Position numbers and translations under genes: made by a program. From Methylocystis hirsuta (GTDB lineage Bacteria; Pseudomonadota; Alphaproteobacteria; Rhizobiales; Beijerinckiaceae), in NCBI RefSeq assembly GCF_003722355.1, contig NZ_QWDD01000001.1, forward strand, positions 2,108,001 to 2,172,000: a stretch of DNA of 64,000 nucleotides. The letters run 5' to 3'. A model generated the notes under the pieces. That model was not told the DNA's origin. It made no database searches and saw only the letters and a list, made by a program, of their open reading frames with translations. This document shows, piece after piece, positions 16,663 to 25,982 of the stretch (position 1 is its first letter; the number at the start of each line of letters is the position of its first letter).

Positions 16663-17346
16663 TTAGAAATCCAGTTCCGCATAATATCGGCCCGGCGTAA
16701 GTCCCGGGGCCCGATAAGACAGCAGCGGACGAAACGCGGGGCGTGACTTGATTCGTTGATACCAGTGCTTCGCCGCCTCATCCTCGTCCCACGGCGCATC
16801 GCCAAGATAATCGGCGCAGGAGATATGCGCGGCCGCTGCGAAATCGGCATACGTCAAACGATCGCCCGCGAGCCAGTTGCGCGCATTGGTGAGATAGCCA
16901 ATGTAGCGCATATGGTGCCGGATGTTGGCGCGCGCCACACGCACCACGTCCATATCGGGCGCGCCGCCCGGAGGCGCAAAGCGCTTGTAGACCTTCTCCG
17001 TGATCAGCCAGTTGGTGACCTCGTCGAAAAACTTGACGTTGAACCAGTCGACAAGTCGACGCGTTTCGATGCGCGCCGCCATTTCCTGCGGCAGGAGCCG
17101 TTGCGCGCCACGTTCGGCGCCATAGGTCTCGTCGATATATTCGGCGATGAGATTGGCGCCGGGCGCGACAAGGCCGTTGTCGTCAACGAAAACCGGCGTG
17201 CGTCCGGCAGCGTCAAGCGCGAGAAATTCTGGGCGGCGGTCGCTCACGCGCTCCTCGATGAGCGTTGCGTCTATTCCATATTCGGAGAGGACGAGCCGGA
17301 CAAATCGCGAATGGGGGCAGAGCGGGTGATGATAAAGCGTGGGCAT
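16663..17346 (-). CDS. Glutathione S-transferase family protein
   Basis: The 227-residue protein has an N-terminal thioredoxin-like domain (YHHPLCPHSRFVRLVLSEYG, with CPHS in the active-site position). GRTPVFVDDNG and the ANLIAEYIDE segment bind the glutathione gamma-glutamyl part in relatives. The C-terminal helical domain has the N-capping WLAGDRLTYADFAAAAH motif. The role is probably detoxification or thiol chemistry; the substrate is unknown. It is divergent from the SIMPL-domain gene. Confidence 0.88.
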   Translation of the reverse strand: MPTLYHHPLCPHSRFVRLVLSEYGIDATLIEERVSDRRPEFLALDAAGRTPVFVDDNGLVAPGANLIAEYIDETYGAERGAQRLLPQEMAARIETRRLVDWFNVKFFDEVTNWLITEKVYKRFAPPGGAPDMDVVRVARANIRHHMRYIGYLTNARNWLAGDRLTYADFAAAAHISCADYLGDAPWDEDEAAKHWYQRIKSRPAFRPLLSYRAPGLTPGRYYAELDF

Positions 17347-17479
17347 GATGCCTTTTCGAGCGGACGCGAGGCGACGGTCGGGCGCCGCCTTCTGTATGCT
17401 GGTTCGGGTTAACGCCGCTAGCCGGCGGTTTTACGGCTTTGATGAGCTTTTTAGCGCGCAGCTTTTGCTAGGATATGCC

Positions 17480-18202
17480 ATGATTCGTTTGCTCTTCGCA
17501 CTTTCGCTCGGCCTGATGCTGTTCGCGGCCGCGGGGAACGCCGATACGCTGAAGGACGGCGTTCCAAATCTCTCCGTCATTGGCGAGGCTTACGAGGATG
17601 TTGCGCCCGACGTGGCGATCTTGCGGTTCGGCGTCGTCACCGAACGGCCGCTGGCCGCCGACGCCGCGGCGGAAAATGCGCGCGCGGTCGAAGCTATTCT
17701 CTCCGAACTCAAAAAATTTGGCGTTCCCGACGCTGAAGTGCAGACGCAAGGCGTAACGCTCGCGCCCGTCACCGTCGAAGAGCGAGACCCCAAGACGGGC
17801 AAACCCAAGACATCACAAAAGTTTTTCCGCGCACGAAACGATCTGAGCGTGCGCGTGACGCAGATCGAAAAGGCCGGCGAGATCGCCGGCCGTCTGATCG
17901 ACAAGGGCGTTAACAGCTTCGAAGGCATCGATTTCGAAATCGCGCATCCCAAGCAACGGCTTGACGCATTGCGGCGCGAAGCGGTCAAGGATGCGGAGCG
18001 GCAGGCGAAGATCTATGCGGAGGCGGCTGGATTGCGGCTGTCCCGCGTGATCGAAATTCGTCCGCTCGAGGAGATCGACGCGCGTCCGCGCGCCTATGCG
18101 GCGAAGGCCGCCGGGGCTCCCGGAGCCGCCGAGATTCCTTTGCGTCCCGGGCTGCAGCGTCTCTCGGCGCGCGTGAACATGGTCTGGGGACTCTCGCGCT
18201 AG
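17480..18202 (+). CDS. Exported SIMPL (DUF541) domain protein
   Basis: The 240-residue protein begins with a signal peptide (MIRLLFALSLGLMLFAAAGNAD). It has the SIMPL fold typical of periplasmic oxidative-stress proteins: LSVIGEAYEDVAPDVAILRFGV, then the N-x-x-A helices and GVNSFEGIDFEIAHP. The family forms channel- or shell-like oligomers of unclear function. The ATG at 17480 is chosen because it begins the signal peptide; the open frame extends upstream to 17339 without support. Confidence 0.85.
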   Translation: MIRLLFALSLGLMLFAAAGNADTLKDGVPNLSVIGEAYEDVAPDVAILRFGVVTERPLAADAAAENARAVEAILSELKKFGVPDAEVQTQGVTLAPVTVEERDPKTGKPKTSQKFFRARNDLSVRVTQIEKAGEIAGRLIDKGVNSFEGIDFEIAHPKQRLDALRREAVKDAERQAKIYAEAAGLRLSRVIEIRPLEEIDARPRAYAAKAAGAPGAAEIPLRPGLQRLSARVNMVWGLSR

Positions 18203-18337
18203 TTCCCTCTGCCTGTTGAAGCGGCGAAAGCCCGCGCTGCTGCTCGCAATTTGCTCGCCTGAAGCCGTATCGCGCTGCACAATTTCACGCTAAGCTCGCG
18301 TTCGCGACTGGTGGGGCCGCAATGTGAGGGGTCGCGG

Positions 18338-18748
18338 ATGGCGCATGTCATCTTTTACGAAAAGCCGGGCTGCGCCGGCAATGCGCGGCAGAAGGCGCTG
18401 CTCGTCGCCTCTGGACATGAGGTCGAAGTTCGGGACCTTCTGACCGAATCCTGGAGCCCGTCGAGCCTGCGTCCCTATTTCGGCTCCAAGCCGTTGCCGG
18501 AATGGTTTAACGCCGCCTCGCCGCGCATCAAATCCGGCGAGATCGACCTGGAGAAAGTCACGCCGCAGGAAGCATTGGTGATGATGATGCTCGATCCGGT
18601 GCTCATCCGTCGCCCTCTGATGCGCATCGGCGATCATTGCGAGGCGGGTTTCGACTCGGCCGCGGTCGACGCGTGGATCGGACTGAAGCGGACCGATGAA
18701 ACTGTTAGCGACGTGTGCGTGCGCTCCATCGCCAACGACGCTTTCTAG
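18338..18748 (+). CDS. ArsC/Spx-like nitrogenase-associated (NifO-type) protein
   Basis: The 136-residue thioredoxin-fold protein starts MAHVIFYEKPGCAGNARQK, with the single Cys of the ArsC/Spx superfamily. It continues with a LRPYFG segment, an MMLDPVLIRRPL motif (the cis-Pro and binding region) and IGDHCEAGFD. This pattern matches proteins annotated as nitrogenase-associated. No nif gene is present in the window, so a redox or arsenate-reductase-like role cannot be excluded. GAGGGGTCG precedes the ATG at 18338. Confidence 0.75.
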   Translation: MAHVIFYEKPGCAGNARQKALLVASGHEVEVRDLLTESWSPSSLRPYFGSKPLPEWFNAASPRIKSGEIDLEKVTPQEALVMMMLDPVLIRRPLMRIGDHCEAGFDSAAVDAWIGLKRTDETVSDVCVRSIANDAF

Positions 18749-18919
18749 CCTCCTCGCTAGCCTCCTCGGCAGCGCTTCTCCGCCATAAGTGGGGCGCTGC
18801 GAAACCCTTCCCGACGAACCATAATATGTAAATGGCGCCGGTTCGGCCCTCCGGCAGCCATCTGACTGGGCGTGGCCGGCGGTGAGTGAGTGGGAAGCTG
18901 CGGGGGAGGAGCCCTAAGT

Positions 18920-21900
18920 ATGCAGCCTTCGGCGGAAGGAAAGGACTATTGGGCGATCGGAGCCGATGCGGCGCTCGAGCGCCTGGGCGTGACGCGTTCG
19001 GGCTTGAGCAAAGCTGAGGCGGAACGGCGGCTCGCCGTCCATGGCCGCAATCGCCTTCCGGCCGGCAGGCGGCGCAGCGCGCTCATGCGCTTCGCGCTGC
19101 AGTTCCACAACGTATTGATTTATGTGCTGCTCGCCGCCGCCTTCGTCACGGCGCTCATGCAACACTGGATCGACACCGCGGTCATCGTCGCGGTCGTCGT
19201 CATCAACGCGGTCATCGGATTTATCCAAGAAGGCAAGGCCGAAGAGGCCATGGAAGCCGTCCGCAACATGCTCTCTTCGCAAGCCACCGTCGTGCGCGAC
19301 GGGCAGCGCGCTGTCATTGACGCGAGCGACGTCGCGCCGGGAGACATCGTCTACGTCCAATCGGGCGACAGGATACCCGCGGACATCCGTCTCATCCGGG
19401 TCAAATCTCTGAAAGTGCAGGAGTCGGCGCTCACCGGCGAGTCGCTGCCGGTCGACAAGGACCCGGCGCCGGTCATGGCGGATGTGCCGCTCGGAGATCG
19501 GGCGCCGATGGCCTATTCGGGAACCGTCGTGACCTACGGTCAGGGGACGGGCGTCGTTGTCGCCACGGGGGCCGCGACCGAGATCGGGCGCATCAACGCC
19601 ATGCTGTCGGAGGTGGAGACGCTCTCCACGCCCTTATTGCAGCGCATGGACGAATTCGCGCGCTGGCTCACGGTCGTCATTCTGGTCGTGTGCGCCGCCG
19701 TTTTCGCTTTTGGCGCGCTGGTATGGGGATTCGACGCCGGCGAGATGTTCATGGCGGCGGTCGGGCTCGCGGTTTCCGCGATCCCCGAAGGATTGCCGGC
19801 GATCATCACCATTACGCTGGCGATCGGCGTGGAGCGCATGGCCCGGCGTAAGGCGATCATTCGCCAGCTCCCGGCAGTCGAGACGCTCGGCGCGGTGACG
19901 ACGATCTGTTCCGACAAGACGGGCACGCTAACGCTCAATGAATTGATCGTGCGCTCGATCGTCACCTCCGGCGGCGTCTATGACACGACCGGGTCGGGAT
20001 ATGATCCGCACGGCGGCTTCCTGCGCAATGGCAAGGACGTCGTGGTGCGCGAGGACATTCACCTGACCGCCGCATTGCGGCCCCTCGCGCTCTGCAATGA
20101 CGCCGTGTTGCGCGAGAAGGACGGCGTCTGGAGCGTCGAGGGCGACCCCACGGAAGGCGCGTTGCTCGCCGCCGCGTTTAAGGGCGGCGTCAACCTGGAA
20201 GAGCTGGCGCTGGAGCTGCCGCGCACGGATGAGATTCCTTTTGAGTCGCAGCATCGCTTCATGGCGACGCTGCATCACGACCATGACGGCGCTGGCTACA
20301 TTTTCGTCAAGGGCGCGCCTGAGCGGCTGCTCGAAATGTGCTTCTGGGAGCAGGGCGTGCGAGGAGAGCAGCGTCCGCTCGACTGCGCCTGCTGGCTCGA
20401 CCGCATCATTGAGATGGCGACGCGCGGGCAGCGGGTTCTGGCGGTCGCCTCCAAGAAAGCCGAAGAGGGTCAGCAGCAACTCGCGTTCGGCGACGTTGAA
20501 AGCGGGCTCGTCTTTGTCGGTCTCATTGGCCTGATTGATCCGCCACGCCCAGAGGCCGTCGAGGCGATCCGCGCATGCGCGACCGCCGGCATGTCCGTCA
20601 AAATGATCACGGGCGACCACGCCGCGACGGCGATCGCCATCGCCCGCGAACTCGGACTCAACCGTCCGGATTCAGTGCTCACCGGACGCGACCTCGACGC
20701 GATCGGCGACGAGGATCTCGGCGAGGCGGCGAGCGCCACGACGGTGTTCGCGCGCACCAGTCCCGAACATAAGCTGCGACTCGTTCAGGCGTTGCAGAAG
20801 CGCGGCGAAGTCGTCGCGATGACCGGCGACGGCGTCAACGACGCGCCGGCCTTAAAGCGCGCCGACATCGGCATAGCGATGGGCGTCAAAGGCACCGAGG
20901 CGGCGAAAGAGGCCGCGGAGATGGTGCTTGCCGACGACAATTTCGCATCGATCGTGCATGCGGTGCATGAGGGCCGCGTCGTCTATGAAAATCTGAAGAA
21001 GACCATCCTCTACATCTTGCCGACCAATGGCGGCGAGGGCCTCACGGTGATCGCGGCGATCGCCATGGGCGAGACCCTGCCGGTGACGCCGGTGCAGATC
21101 CTGTGGATCAATCTGATCACCGCCGTCACGCTCGGCCTCGCGCTCGCGTTCGAGCCGCCGACCAAGGGCGTCATGCTGCGCCCGCCGCGTCCGTCGGGCG
21201 AACCGATCCTCTCCCGCTACTTCATCTGGCGCATCGTCTTCGTCTCTTTCCTGATGCTGATCGCGACCTTCGGTCTCTACGAATTGGAGAAGGCGCGGGG
21301 CATGGGGCTCGACAGCGCGCGAACGGTCGCGGTCAATTCGCTGGTCGCCTGCGAGGTCGCATATCTCTTCAACGCGCGTTTCCTTTCCGAGTCGTCGCTC
21401 TCGTTGAAGGGTCTGTTCGGCAGCCGCGCGGTGCTGATTTCCGTCGCCATCGTCGTCGTCCTGCAAGCGATGTTCACTTACGCGCCTTTTATGCAGGCGC
21501 TGTTCAACACCACGCCGCTCGACCCGGAGATATGGTGGCATATCGCGGGCGCGAGCGTCGTGCTGTTTCTGCTCGTCGAGGTCGAGAAGGCCATTTTCCG
21601 TTCGCCCGCGGCGGCTCCTGCGCCCCGTGGCGCTCCTGCGGCGCCGGCGACCGGCGCGGCCGCTGTCGTCGCGCCTGGCGATTGGGTTCGACCTGTCGTC
21701 GCCGGTCTATTGGGGCTGCTCATCATTGTCGTGAGCGGCGCGTTCTATCTTCACACGCGCGTCAGTCTCACGCGCGAAGAGGCGTCAGCTGGCCGAACGA
21801 TCGACGTCAGCGGCGTGATCGCCGCGGTCGCGCAGACGCCGATCACGGCTCCTGCGGCGGGCGTCGTCGTGACGCTGACGTGCGACCTCGGCGCGAAAGT

Positions 21901-22579
21901 CGAGGCGGGCGAAACCTGTGCGACGCTCGCGCCGTCTTCCTCCGACGAAGCTTTGGCGCGCGAGAAAAGCGCTCTGGCGGCGGCGGAGTCGCAATTGACG
22001 CAGCGCGAGCGCACGCAGGCGAGGGCGCAGGCGAATCTCGAAACACTGGAGGCGGGTTCGGCAAGTCGCGCGGCGCGCCGCAAGGCGCTGGCCAATGCGC
22101 GACGCGCGCTGGCGCGGGCGCAGGCGCAAGTCGCACGCGCCGAAGCGGAAGTCGCTCTGCGCCGCGAGGCGGCGACGAAGATGGAGGCGGATCGAGCCGG
22201 CGCCGCGATTGTCGCGCCGGTCGCAGGGTTCGTCTTAGAGCGAACGGCTGCTGTCGGCGCGCGCGTTGAAGCGGGCGCGCCGCTGTTCATGATCGGCGAC
22301 GCCAAGACCGTTCGCCTTCATGGGAAGGTGGAGGGGGAGGGCGCCCTCGCGATCGCGCCGGGCGCCAAGGCGCTGCTGACGAGCGACTCCGTCCCTGGCC
22401 GGACGCTTGCAGGAAAGGTGATCGAGGTGCGCCGTCCCGCCGCGCCGCAAGCGGGCGCGAGGGTCGACGTGGTGGTTGAGTTCGAGAATTCCGACCTCGC
22501 ACTTCGACCGGGAATGGCGGCTTCGGCGCGGATCGACCTCGAGGAGCGCGCCGCGGCGTTAGGCGAAGAAGAAATTTGA
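18920..22579 (+). CDS. P2-type cation-transporting ATPase fused to an HlyD-like periplasmic adaptor
   Basis: This 1219-residue protein is about 300 residues longer than usual P2-type pumps. Residues 1-900 form a complete ATPase: actuator TGES at 172-175, M4 motif IPEGLPA, phosphorylated Asp332 in DKTGTLT, and the GDGVNDAP hinge with its first Asp at 637. In M6 the sequence NLITAVTLGLALAF lacks the Asp of calcium pumps. After a Pro/Ala-rich linker an extra helix (about 922-948) leads to an HlyD-like module. This has a half-lipoyl segment TAPAAGVVVTLTC, a coiled-coil hairpin at about 1011-1095, the second half-lipoyl IVAPVAGFVLERTAAVGARV and a beta-barrel ending LRPGMAASARIDL. The expected topology puts that module in the periplasm. 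GGGGGAGGAG precedes the ATG. The ion is unknown. Confidence 0.85.
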   Translation: MQPSAEGKDYWAIGADAALERLGVTRSGLSKAEAERRLAVHGRNRLPAGRRRSALMRFALQFHNVLIYVLLAAAFVTALMQHWIDTAVIVAVVVINAVIGFIQEGKAEEAMEAVRNMLSSQATVVRDGQRAVIDASDVAPGDIVYVQSGDRIPADIRLIRVKSLKVQESALTGESLPVDKDPAPVMADVPLGDRAPMAYSGTVVTYGQGTGVVVATGAATEIGRINAMLSEVETLSTPLLQRMDEFARWLTVVILVVCAAVFAFGALVWGFDAGEMFMAAVGLAVSAIPEGLPAIITITLAIGVERMARRKAIIRQLPAVETLGAVTTICSDKTGTLTLNELIVRSIVTSGGVYDTTGSGYDPHGGFLRNGKDVVVREDIHLTAALRPLALCNDAVLREKDGVWSVEGDPTEGALLAAAFKGGVNLEELALELPRTDEIPFESQHRFMATLHHDHDGAGYIFVKGAPERLLEMCFWEQGVRGEQRPLDCACWLDRIIEMATRGQRVLAVASKKAEEGQQQLAFGDVESGLVFVGLIGLIDPPRPEAVEAIRACATAGMSVKMITGDHAATAIAIARELGLNRPDSVLTGRDLDAIGDEDLGEAASATTVFARTSPEHKLRLVQALQKRGEVVAMTGDGVNDAPALKRADIGIAMGVKGTEAAKEAAEMVLADDNFASIVHAVHEGRVVYENLKKTILYILPTNGGEGLTVIAAIAMGETLPVTPVQILWINLITAVTLGLALAFEPPTKGVMLRPPRPSGEPILSRYFIWRIVFVSFLMLIATFGLYELEKARGMGLDSARTVAVNSLVACEVAYLFNARFLSESSLSLKGLFGSRAVLISVAIVVVLQAMFTYAPFMQALFNTTPLDPEIWWHIAGASVVLFLLVEVEKAIFRSPAAAPAPRGAPAAPATGAAAVVAPGDWVRPVVAGLLGLLIIVVSGAFYLHTRVSLTREEASAGRTIDVSGVIAAVAQTPITAPAAGVVVTLTCDLGAKVEAGETCATLAPSSSDEALAREKSALAAAESQLTQRERTQARAQANLETLEAGSASRAARRKALANARRALARAQAQVARAEAEVALRREAATKMEADRAGAAIVAPVAGFVLERTAAVGARVEAGAPLFMIGDAKTVRLHGKVEGEGALAIAPGAKALLTSDSVPGRTLAGKVIEVRRPAAPQAGARVDVVVEFENSDLALRPGMAASARIDLEERAAALGEEEI

Positions 22580-22728
22580 GTCGCGCCGCCGGTCAGGTTG
22601 ACGCTGGGAGCGTCGCCGCCGGTGCGGAGCCAGCCGCCATGGCCGCCGCCCCAGTGGCGACCGCGTCCCAACCGCCGGCCACGGCGCAAGCCGCCGCGGA
22701 CGTCCCATCCCACCGTTCGATGAATCCG

Positions 22729-22813
22729 TGGTGCCCCTGGCCGGAGTCGAACCAGCACTCCTTGCGGAACTCGATTTTGAGTCGAGCGCGTCTACCAATT
22801 CCGCCACAGGGGC
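22729..22813 (-). tRNA. tRNA-Leu (anticodon CAA)
   Basis: The 85-base gene folds fully. The acceptor arms GCCCCTG and CAGGGGC are perfect and are followed by an encoded ACCA end. The anticodon loop CTCAAAA gives anticodon CAA (reads UUG), and the T arm contains GTTCGACTC. A moderate variable region (GTTCCGCAAGGAGT) fits the class II shape of tRNA-Leu. It lies between the ATPase fusion gene and the YqaA gene, on the opposite strand to both. Confidence 0.95.
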
Positions 22814-22944
22814 CCGGCCGGCGAGAAGCCGGCGAAGCGGCGCGGATATTAGCGGCGGCGCGGCGCCCGTCAACCCGCGAAACTTCTTTCTTCAACGCTT
22901 ACGTGCTATGCGCGGGCAGCGCGCCGCGCCAACCCCGGAAACAG

Positions 22945-23523
22945 ATGAAAAAGCTCTACGACTGGACCATGTCGCTTGCCGCGAGCCGGCATGCGCCCCT
23001 GGCGCTTGGCGCGATCGCTTTTGCCGAGAGCTCCTTCTTCCCGGTGCCGCCCGACGTGATCCTCGTGCCGATGACGCTCGCCGAGCCGAAGAAGGCCTGG
23101 TATTTCGCAGGAATCTGCACGATCGCTTCCGTCGCGGGCGGGGCGCTCGGCTACGCCTTCGGCGCGCTGTTCTACGATACGATCGGCCAGTGGCTGATCA
23201 ATCTCTACGGCTATGGAGAGAAGATGGAGGCTCTGCGCGCCTTCTACGCGCAGTGGGGGGCGATCTTCATCCTGGTCAAGGGCTTCACGCCCATTCCCTT
23301 TAAGCTCGTGACCATCGTCTCGGGGCTTCTCGCCTATAATTTCCCGCTGTTCATCGTATTGTCGGTGGTGACGCGGGGGGCGCGGTTCTTCGTGCTGGCG
23401 GCGGCGATCAATCGCTTTGGCGATCCGATCCGCGCGAAGCTCGAAAGCCACTTCGGACTTTTCATTGCGTCGCTCGCGGTCATCGTCGTCGCCGGCTTCG
23501 CGCTTGCGGCGAAGATGTTTTGA
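22945..23523 (+). CDS. YqaA/DedA-family membrane protein
   Basis: The 192-residue inner-membrane protein has the VTT (SNARE-associated) domain. SSFFPVPPDVILVP with acidic Glu upstream (FAES) marks the N-terminal re-entrant hairpin. The second one is KGFTPIPFKLVTIVSGLLAYNF. DedA relatives are lipid transporters or scramblases that support the proton motive force; the role of YqaA types is less clear. The ATG at 22945 begins a typical MKKLYDW start, while the longer open frame runs through the antisense of the tRNA gene. dsbB follows immediately. Confidence 0.85.
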   Translation: MKKLYDWTMSLAASRHAPLALGAIAFAESSFFPVPPDVILVPMTLAEPKKAWYFAGICTIASVAGGALGYAFGALFYDTIGQWLINLYGYGEKMEALRAFYAQWGAIFILVKGFTPIPFKLVTIVSGLLAYNFPLFIVLSVVTRGARFFVLAAAINRFGDPIRAKLESHFGLFIASLAVIVVAGFALAAKMF

Positions 23524-23540
23524 GCGTGCGAGTCTGTCGA

Positions 23541-24080
23541 ATGGAGTGGCGCAGCGTCGTTCATTGCGCCTTCGAGCCGCGCAACGCATCGCTCCTCATC
23601 CTCGCCGCCGCCGTTGCGGCGATCGGCGGGGCCTGGGCCTATGAGTCGCTCGGCTATCTGCCGTGCGAGCTCTGCTACAAGGAGCGCACGCCCTATTACG
23701 CGGCGTTCGCGCTCGCGCCGCTTGCCGCCTTCGCCGCGCAGACGGGGCGGAGGGGGATGGCCCTCGCGGCCTTCCTGCTGATGGCGCTGCTCTTCGCCGG
23801 CAACGCCATCCTTTCGATCTATCATTCGGGCGTCGAGTGGAAGATTTTCGCGGGGCCCAGCGACTGTTCGGGGCCGCTTTCGACCGCGCCGTCGGTCGCC
23901 GATTTCATGAAGCAACTTCAATCGGTGAAGGTCGTGCGCTGCGACGAGCCGAATCTATGGATTTTCGGCCTGACGCTGGCGAATTGGAACGTCGCGATTT
24001 CCGCGGCGCTGGCCGCGCTGGCGGGTTACGCTTACTGGTTTAACCGGCGCAAGTTCAACCCTGTCTCTCCTTCGCCATGA
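23541..24080 (+). CDS. dsbB: DsbB-type disulfide bond formation protein
   Basis: The 179-residue, four-helix membrane protein has the quinone-linked redox motif CELCYKER near residue 42 and a second periplasmic cysteine pair (DCSG and RCDEP). Together these match DsbB, which reoxidises DsbA in the periplasm. Start choice is uncertain: ATG at 23541 or TTG at 23520, which overlaps the YqaA stop. Its 3' end overlaps the convergent brnA by 26 bases. Confidence 0.85.
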   Translation: MEWRSVVHCAFEPRNASLLILAAAVAAIGGAWAYESLGYLPCELCYKERTPYYAAFALAPLAAFAAQTGRRGMALAAFLLMALLFAGNAILSIYHSGVEWKIFAGPSDCSGPLSTAPSVADFMKQLQSVKVVRCDEPNLWIFGLTLANWNVAISAALAALAGYAYWFNRRKFNPVSPSP

Positions 24081-24339
24081 CATGGCGTCGCAACACCTGG
24101 TTGATTTCTGTCTGATAGCCTCTTCCCTCTGCATGGCGCTTGAACCAGTCCAATACGTCCGCATCGATGCGAATACTCACCGGCTGTTTGACGGGCTTGT
24201 AGAACGCGCCGCGACGAGCGAAAGTCCAGTTTTCGGCGGGCGCTTCAGGAATATCCTGCGTATCGATCTTGTCGTCAGACAAGGCGACAAGCTTCTCAAG
24301 CTCGCAAAGCTCCTTGGGGCTAAACTCCTTCTTGCTCAT
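24055..24339 (-). CDS. brnA: BrnA-type antitoxin
   Basis: The 94-residue protein has a BrnA C-terminus: KQPVSIRIDADVLDWFKRHAEGRGYQ, then INQVLRRHV, a ribbon-helix-helix DNA-binding domain. The N-terminal segment (about residues 1-60) should bind the toxin. It starts inside the last codons of brnT with a 20-base overlap, the typical toxin-first order of brnTA. The pair is expected to repress its own promoter. Confidence 0.88.
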   Translation of the reverse strand: MSKKEFSPKELCELEKLVALSDDKIDTQDIPEAPAENWTFARRGAFYKPVKQPVSIRIDADVLDWFKRHAEGRGYQTEINQVLRRHVMAKERQG

Positions 24340-24628
24340 AGCGCCTTCTCTCATGAGGCGTCGCCTTTCGCGCGCCGATGATCCGCACGCGCTCGCCTTC
24401 GTTCGCGTGGGGGTAGCAATGCACAACGACTAAAAGCGCCACTCCGCCAACAACGCCGATCGCATGCCAACGTTCTTCGCCATCCTCGAAGCGGTCCGGG
24501 AGGTTGACATGCAGGGGATCGTCCCAAACCCGTCGTGCAATTTCAAATGAAACGCCATGCTTGGCGACGTTTCGCCGCGCCTTGTTGATATCCCAATTGT
24601 ATATACAATAATGTAAATAGGATAACAA
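24320..24628 (-). CDS. brnT: BrnT-type ribonuclease toxin
   Basis: The protein of up to 102 residues carries the BrnT core: NWDINKARRNVAKHGVSFEIARRVWDD, then EERWHAIGVVGG, VVVHCYP and IIGARKATPHERRRYE. These are RelE-fold mRNA-cleaving toxins. No ATG precedes the conserved region; the frame opens with a TTG at 24628, and the ten extra residues before NWD are unusual. The real start could be a non-standard codon nearer NWD, because a perfect palindrome lies across this N-terminal stretch. Confidence 0.85.
   Translation of the reverse strand: MLSYLHYCIYNWDINKARRNVAKHGVSFEIARRVWDDPLHVNLPDRFEDGEERWHAIGVVGGVALLVVVHCYPHANEGERVRIIGARKATPHERRRYEQEGV
24596..24609. promoter_or_regulatory. Palindrome at the brnT start, probable brnTA operator
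   Basis: ATTGTATATACAAT is a perfect 14-base palindrome in an otherwise GC-rich region. It lies within the first codons of the longest brnT reading frame. A BrnA ribbon-helix-helix dimer could bind it to shut off brnTA. Its position suggests either that brnT starts further downstream or that the operator is intragenic. Confidence 0.55.
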
Positions 24629-24640
24629 GCGCGACAGTAC

Positions 24641-25822
24641 TCACCCCGTCGCCATCCTGGCGCTCGCCCGGAGCTTTTCCGTCTCGCTCTTCAACTGCCC
24701 GCAGGCGGCGAGAATGTCGCGGCCGCGCGGGGTGCGCACCGGGCTCGCGTAGCCGGCGTTGAAGACGATGTCGGAGAAGCGCTCGATCGTCTCCCAATCC
24801 GAACATTCGTAAGGCGCGCCCGGCCAGGGATTGAAGGGGATGAGATTGATCTTGGCCGGCAGGCCTTTCAGGAGTCGCACCAGCTCCCTGGCGTCGGCGG
24901 GCGAGTCGTTCACGCCCTTCAGCATCACATATTCGAAGGTGATCCGCCTTGCGTTCGACGCGCCGGGATAGTCGCGGCAGGCCTGCAGCAGCTCTTTGAT
25001 CGGATATTTTTTGTTGAGCGGCACAAGATCGTTGCGCAGATCGTCGCGCACTGCGTGCAGCGAAATCGCCAGCGCCGGCCCGCATTCGGCGCCGAGACGC
25101 TCGATTTGCGGCACGACGCCGGAGGTCGAGACGGTGATGCGGCGCTTCGAGAGCGCCAGCCCGTCGCCGTCGGCCATGATCTCGATGGCCGCCATGACAT
25201 TGTCGAGATTGTAGAGCGGCTCGCCCATGCCCATGAAGACGATGTTGGAGACGGCGCGCACGCCTTCGCCCGACGGCACGAGCCCGTCGGTCGGCCGCTC
25301 GCGATCGGGAAAATCGCCGAGCCTTTGCCGGGCGACGAGCAATTGACCGACGATCTCAGCGGTCGTCAGATTGCGCACGAGCCGCTGCGTGCCCGTGTGG
25401 CAGAAGCTGCAATTTAAAGTGCAGCCGACCTGAGAGGAGACGCACAGCGTTCCGCGGTCGGTTTCCGGGATATAGACGCATTCGACTTCGGCGCCCTTGT
25501 CGAAGGCGTCGACCGGCCGCAGCCGCAGCAGCCATTTGCGCGTGCCGTCGACGGAAACCTGCTCCTCGACGATCTCTGGAAGGCGTAGCGCGAAGGCGTC
25601 CGCGAGCTGGGCCCGCATCGCCTTGGAGACATTCAGCATCTCGCCAAAGTCGCGCGCGCCGCGGAAGTAAACCCAGTGCCAGATCTGCGACACGCGCATG
25701 CGGATTTCGCGCTCGGGCAGGCCGAGCCCGCGCAGGGCGTTGCCGATCTCGGCGCGGGTCATCCCGGAGAGCGAAGGCTTGAGCGTCATCGTGGGCGCAG
25801 CGGAAAGATCGGATAGGCTCAT
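24641..25822 (-). CDS. rlmN: 23S rRNA/tRNA adenine C2-methyltransferase
   Basis: The 393-residue radical-SAM enzyme methylates A2503 of 23S rRNA and A37 of some tRNAs. The cluster motif is CTLNCSFC (Cys134, 138, 141). It is followed by HTGTQ, the [11 protein letters not shown] segment and a C-terminal [11 protein letters not shown], whose Cys is the methyl-carrying residue with its partner upstream. Length is normal for the family. It ends 13 bases before the brnT frame, which lies on the same strand. Confidence 0.95.
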   Translation of the reverse strand: MSLSDLSAAPTMTLKPSLSGMTRAEIGNALRGLGLPEREIRMRVSQIWHWVYFRGARDFGEMLNVSKAMRAQLADAFALRLPEIVEEQVSVDGTRKWLLRLRPVDAFDKGAEVECVYIPETDRGTLCVSSQVGCTLNCSFCHTGTQRLVRNLTTAEIVGQLLVARQRLGDFPDRERPTDGLVPSGEGVRAVSNIVFMGMGEPLYNLDNVMAAIEIMADGDGLALSKRRITVSTSGVVPQIERLGAECGPALAISLHAVRDDLRNDLVPLNKKYPIKELLQACRDYPGASNARRITFEYVMLKGVNDSPADARELVRLLKGLPAKINLIPFNPWPGAPYECSDWETIERFSDIVFNAGYASPVRTPRGRDILAACGQLKSETEKLRASARMATG

Positions 25823-25982
25823 GAAGTCCTCGGAACAGCGCCTCTTATATCATGTCTTCGCGCAATTTTTTGAGAGGCCGCCGCGACGTCGTCATTAACG
25901 GGCGTCGTCCTTCCTTGATGTCGCCCTTCAAAAACGATAAACGCTGCGCGCTCACGCCCAAGAGGGCCGACGGAGCGACTCC

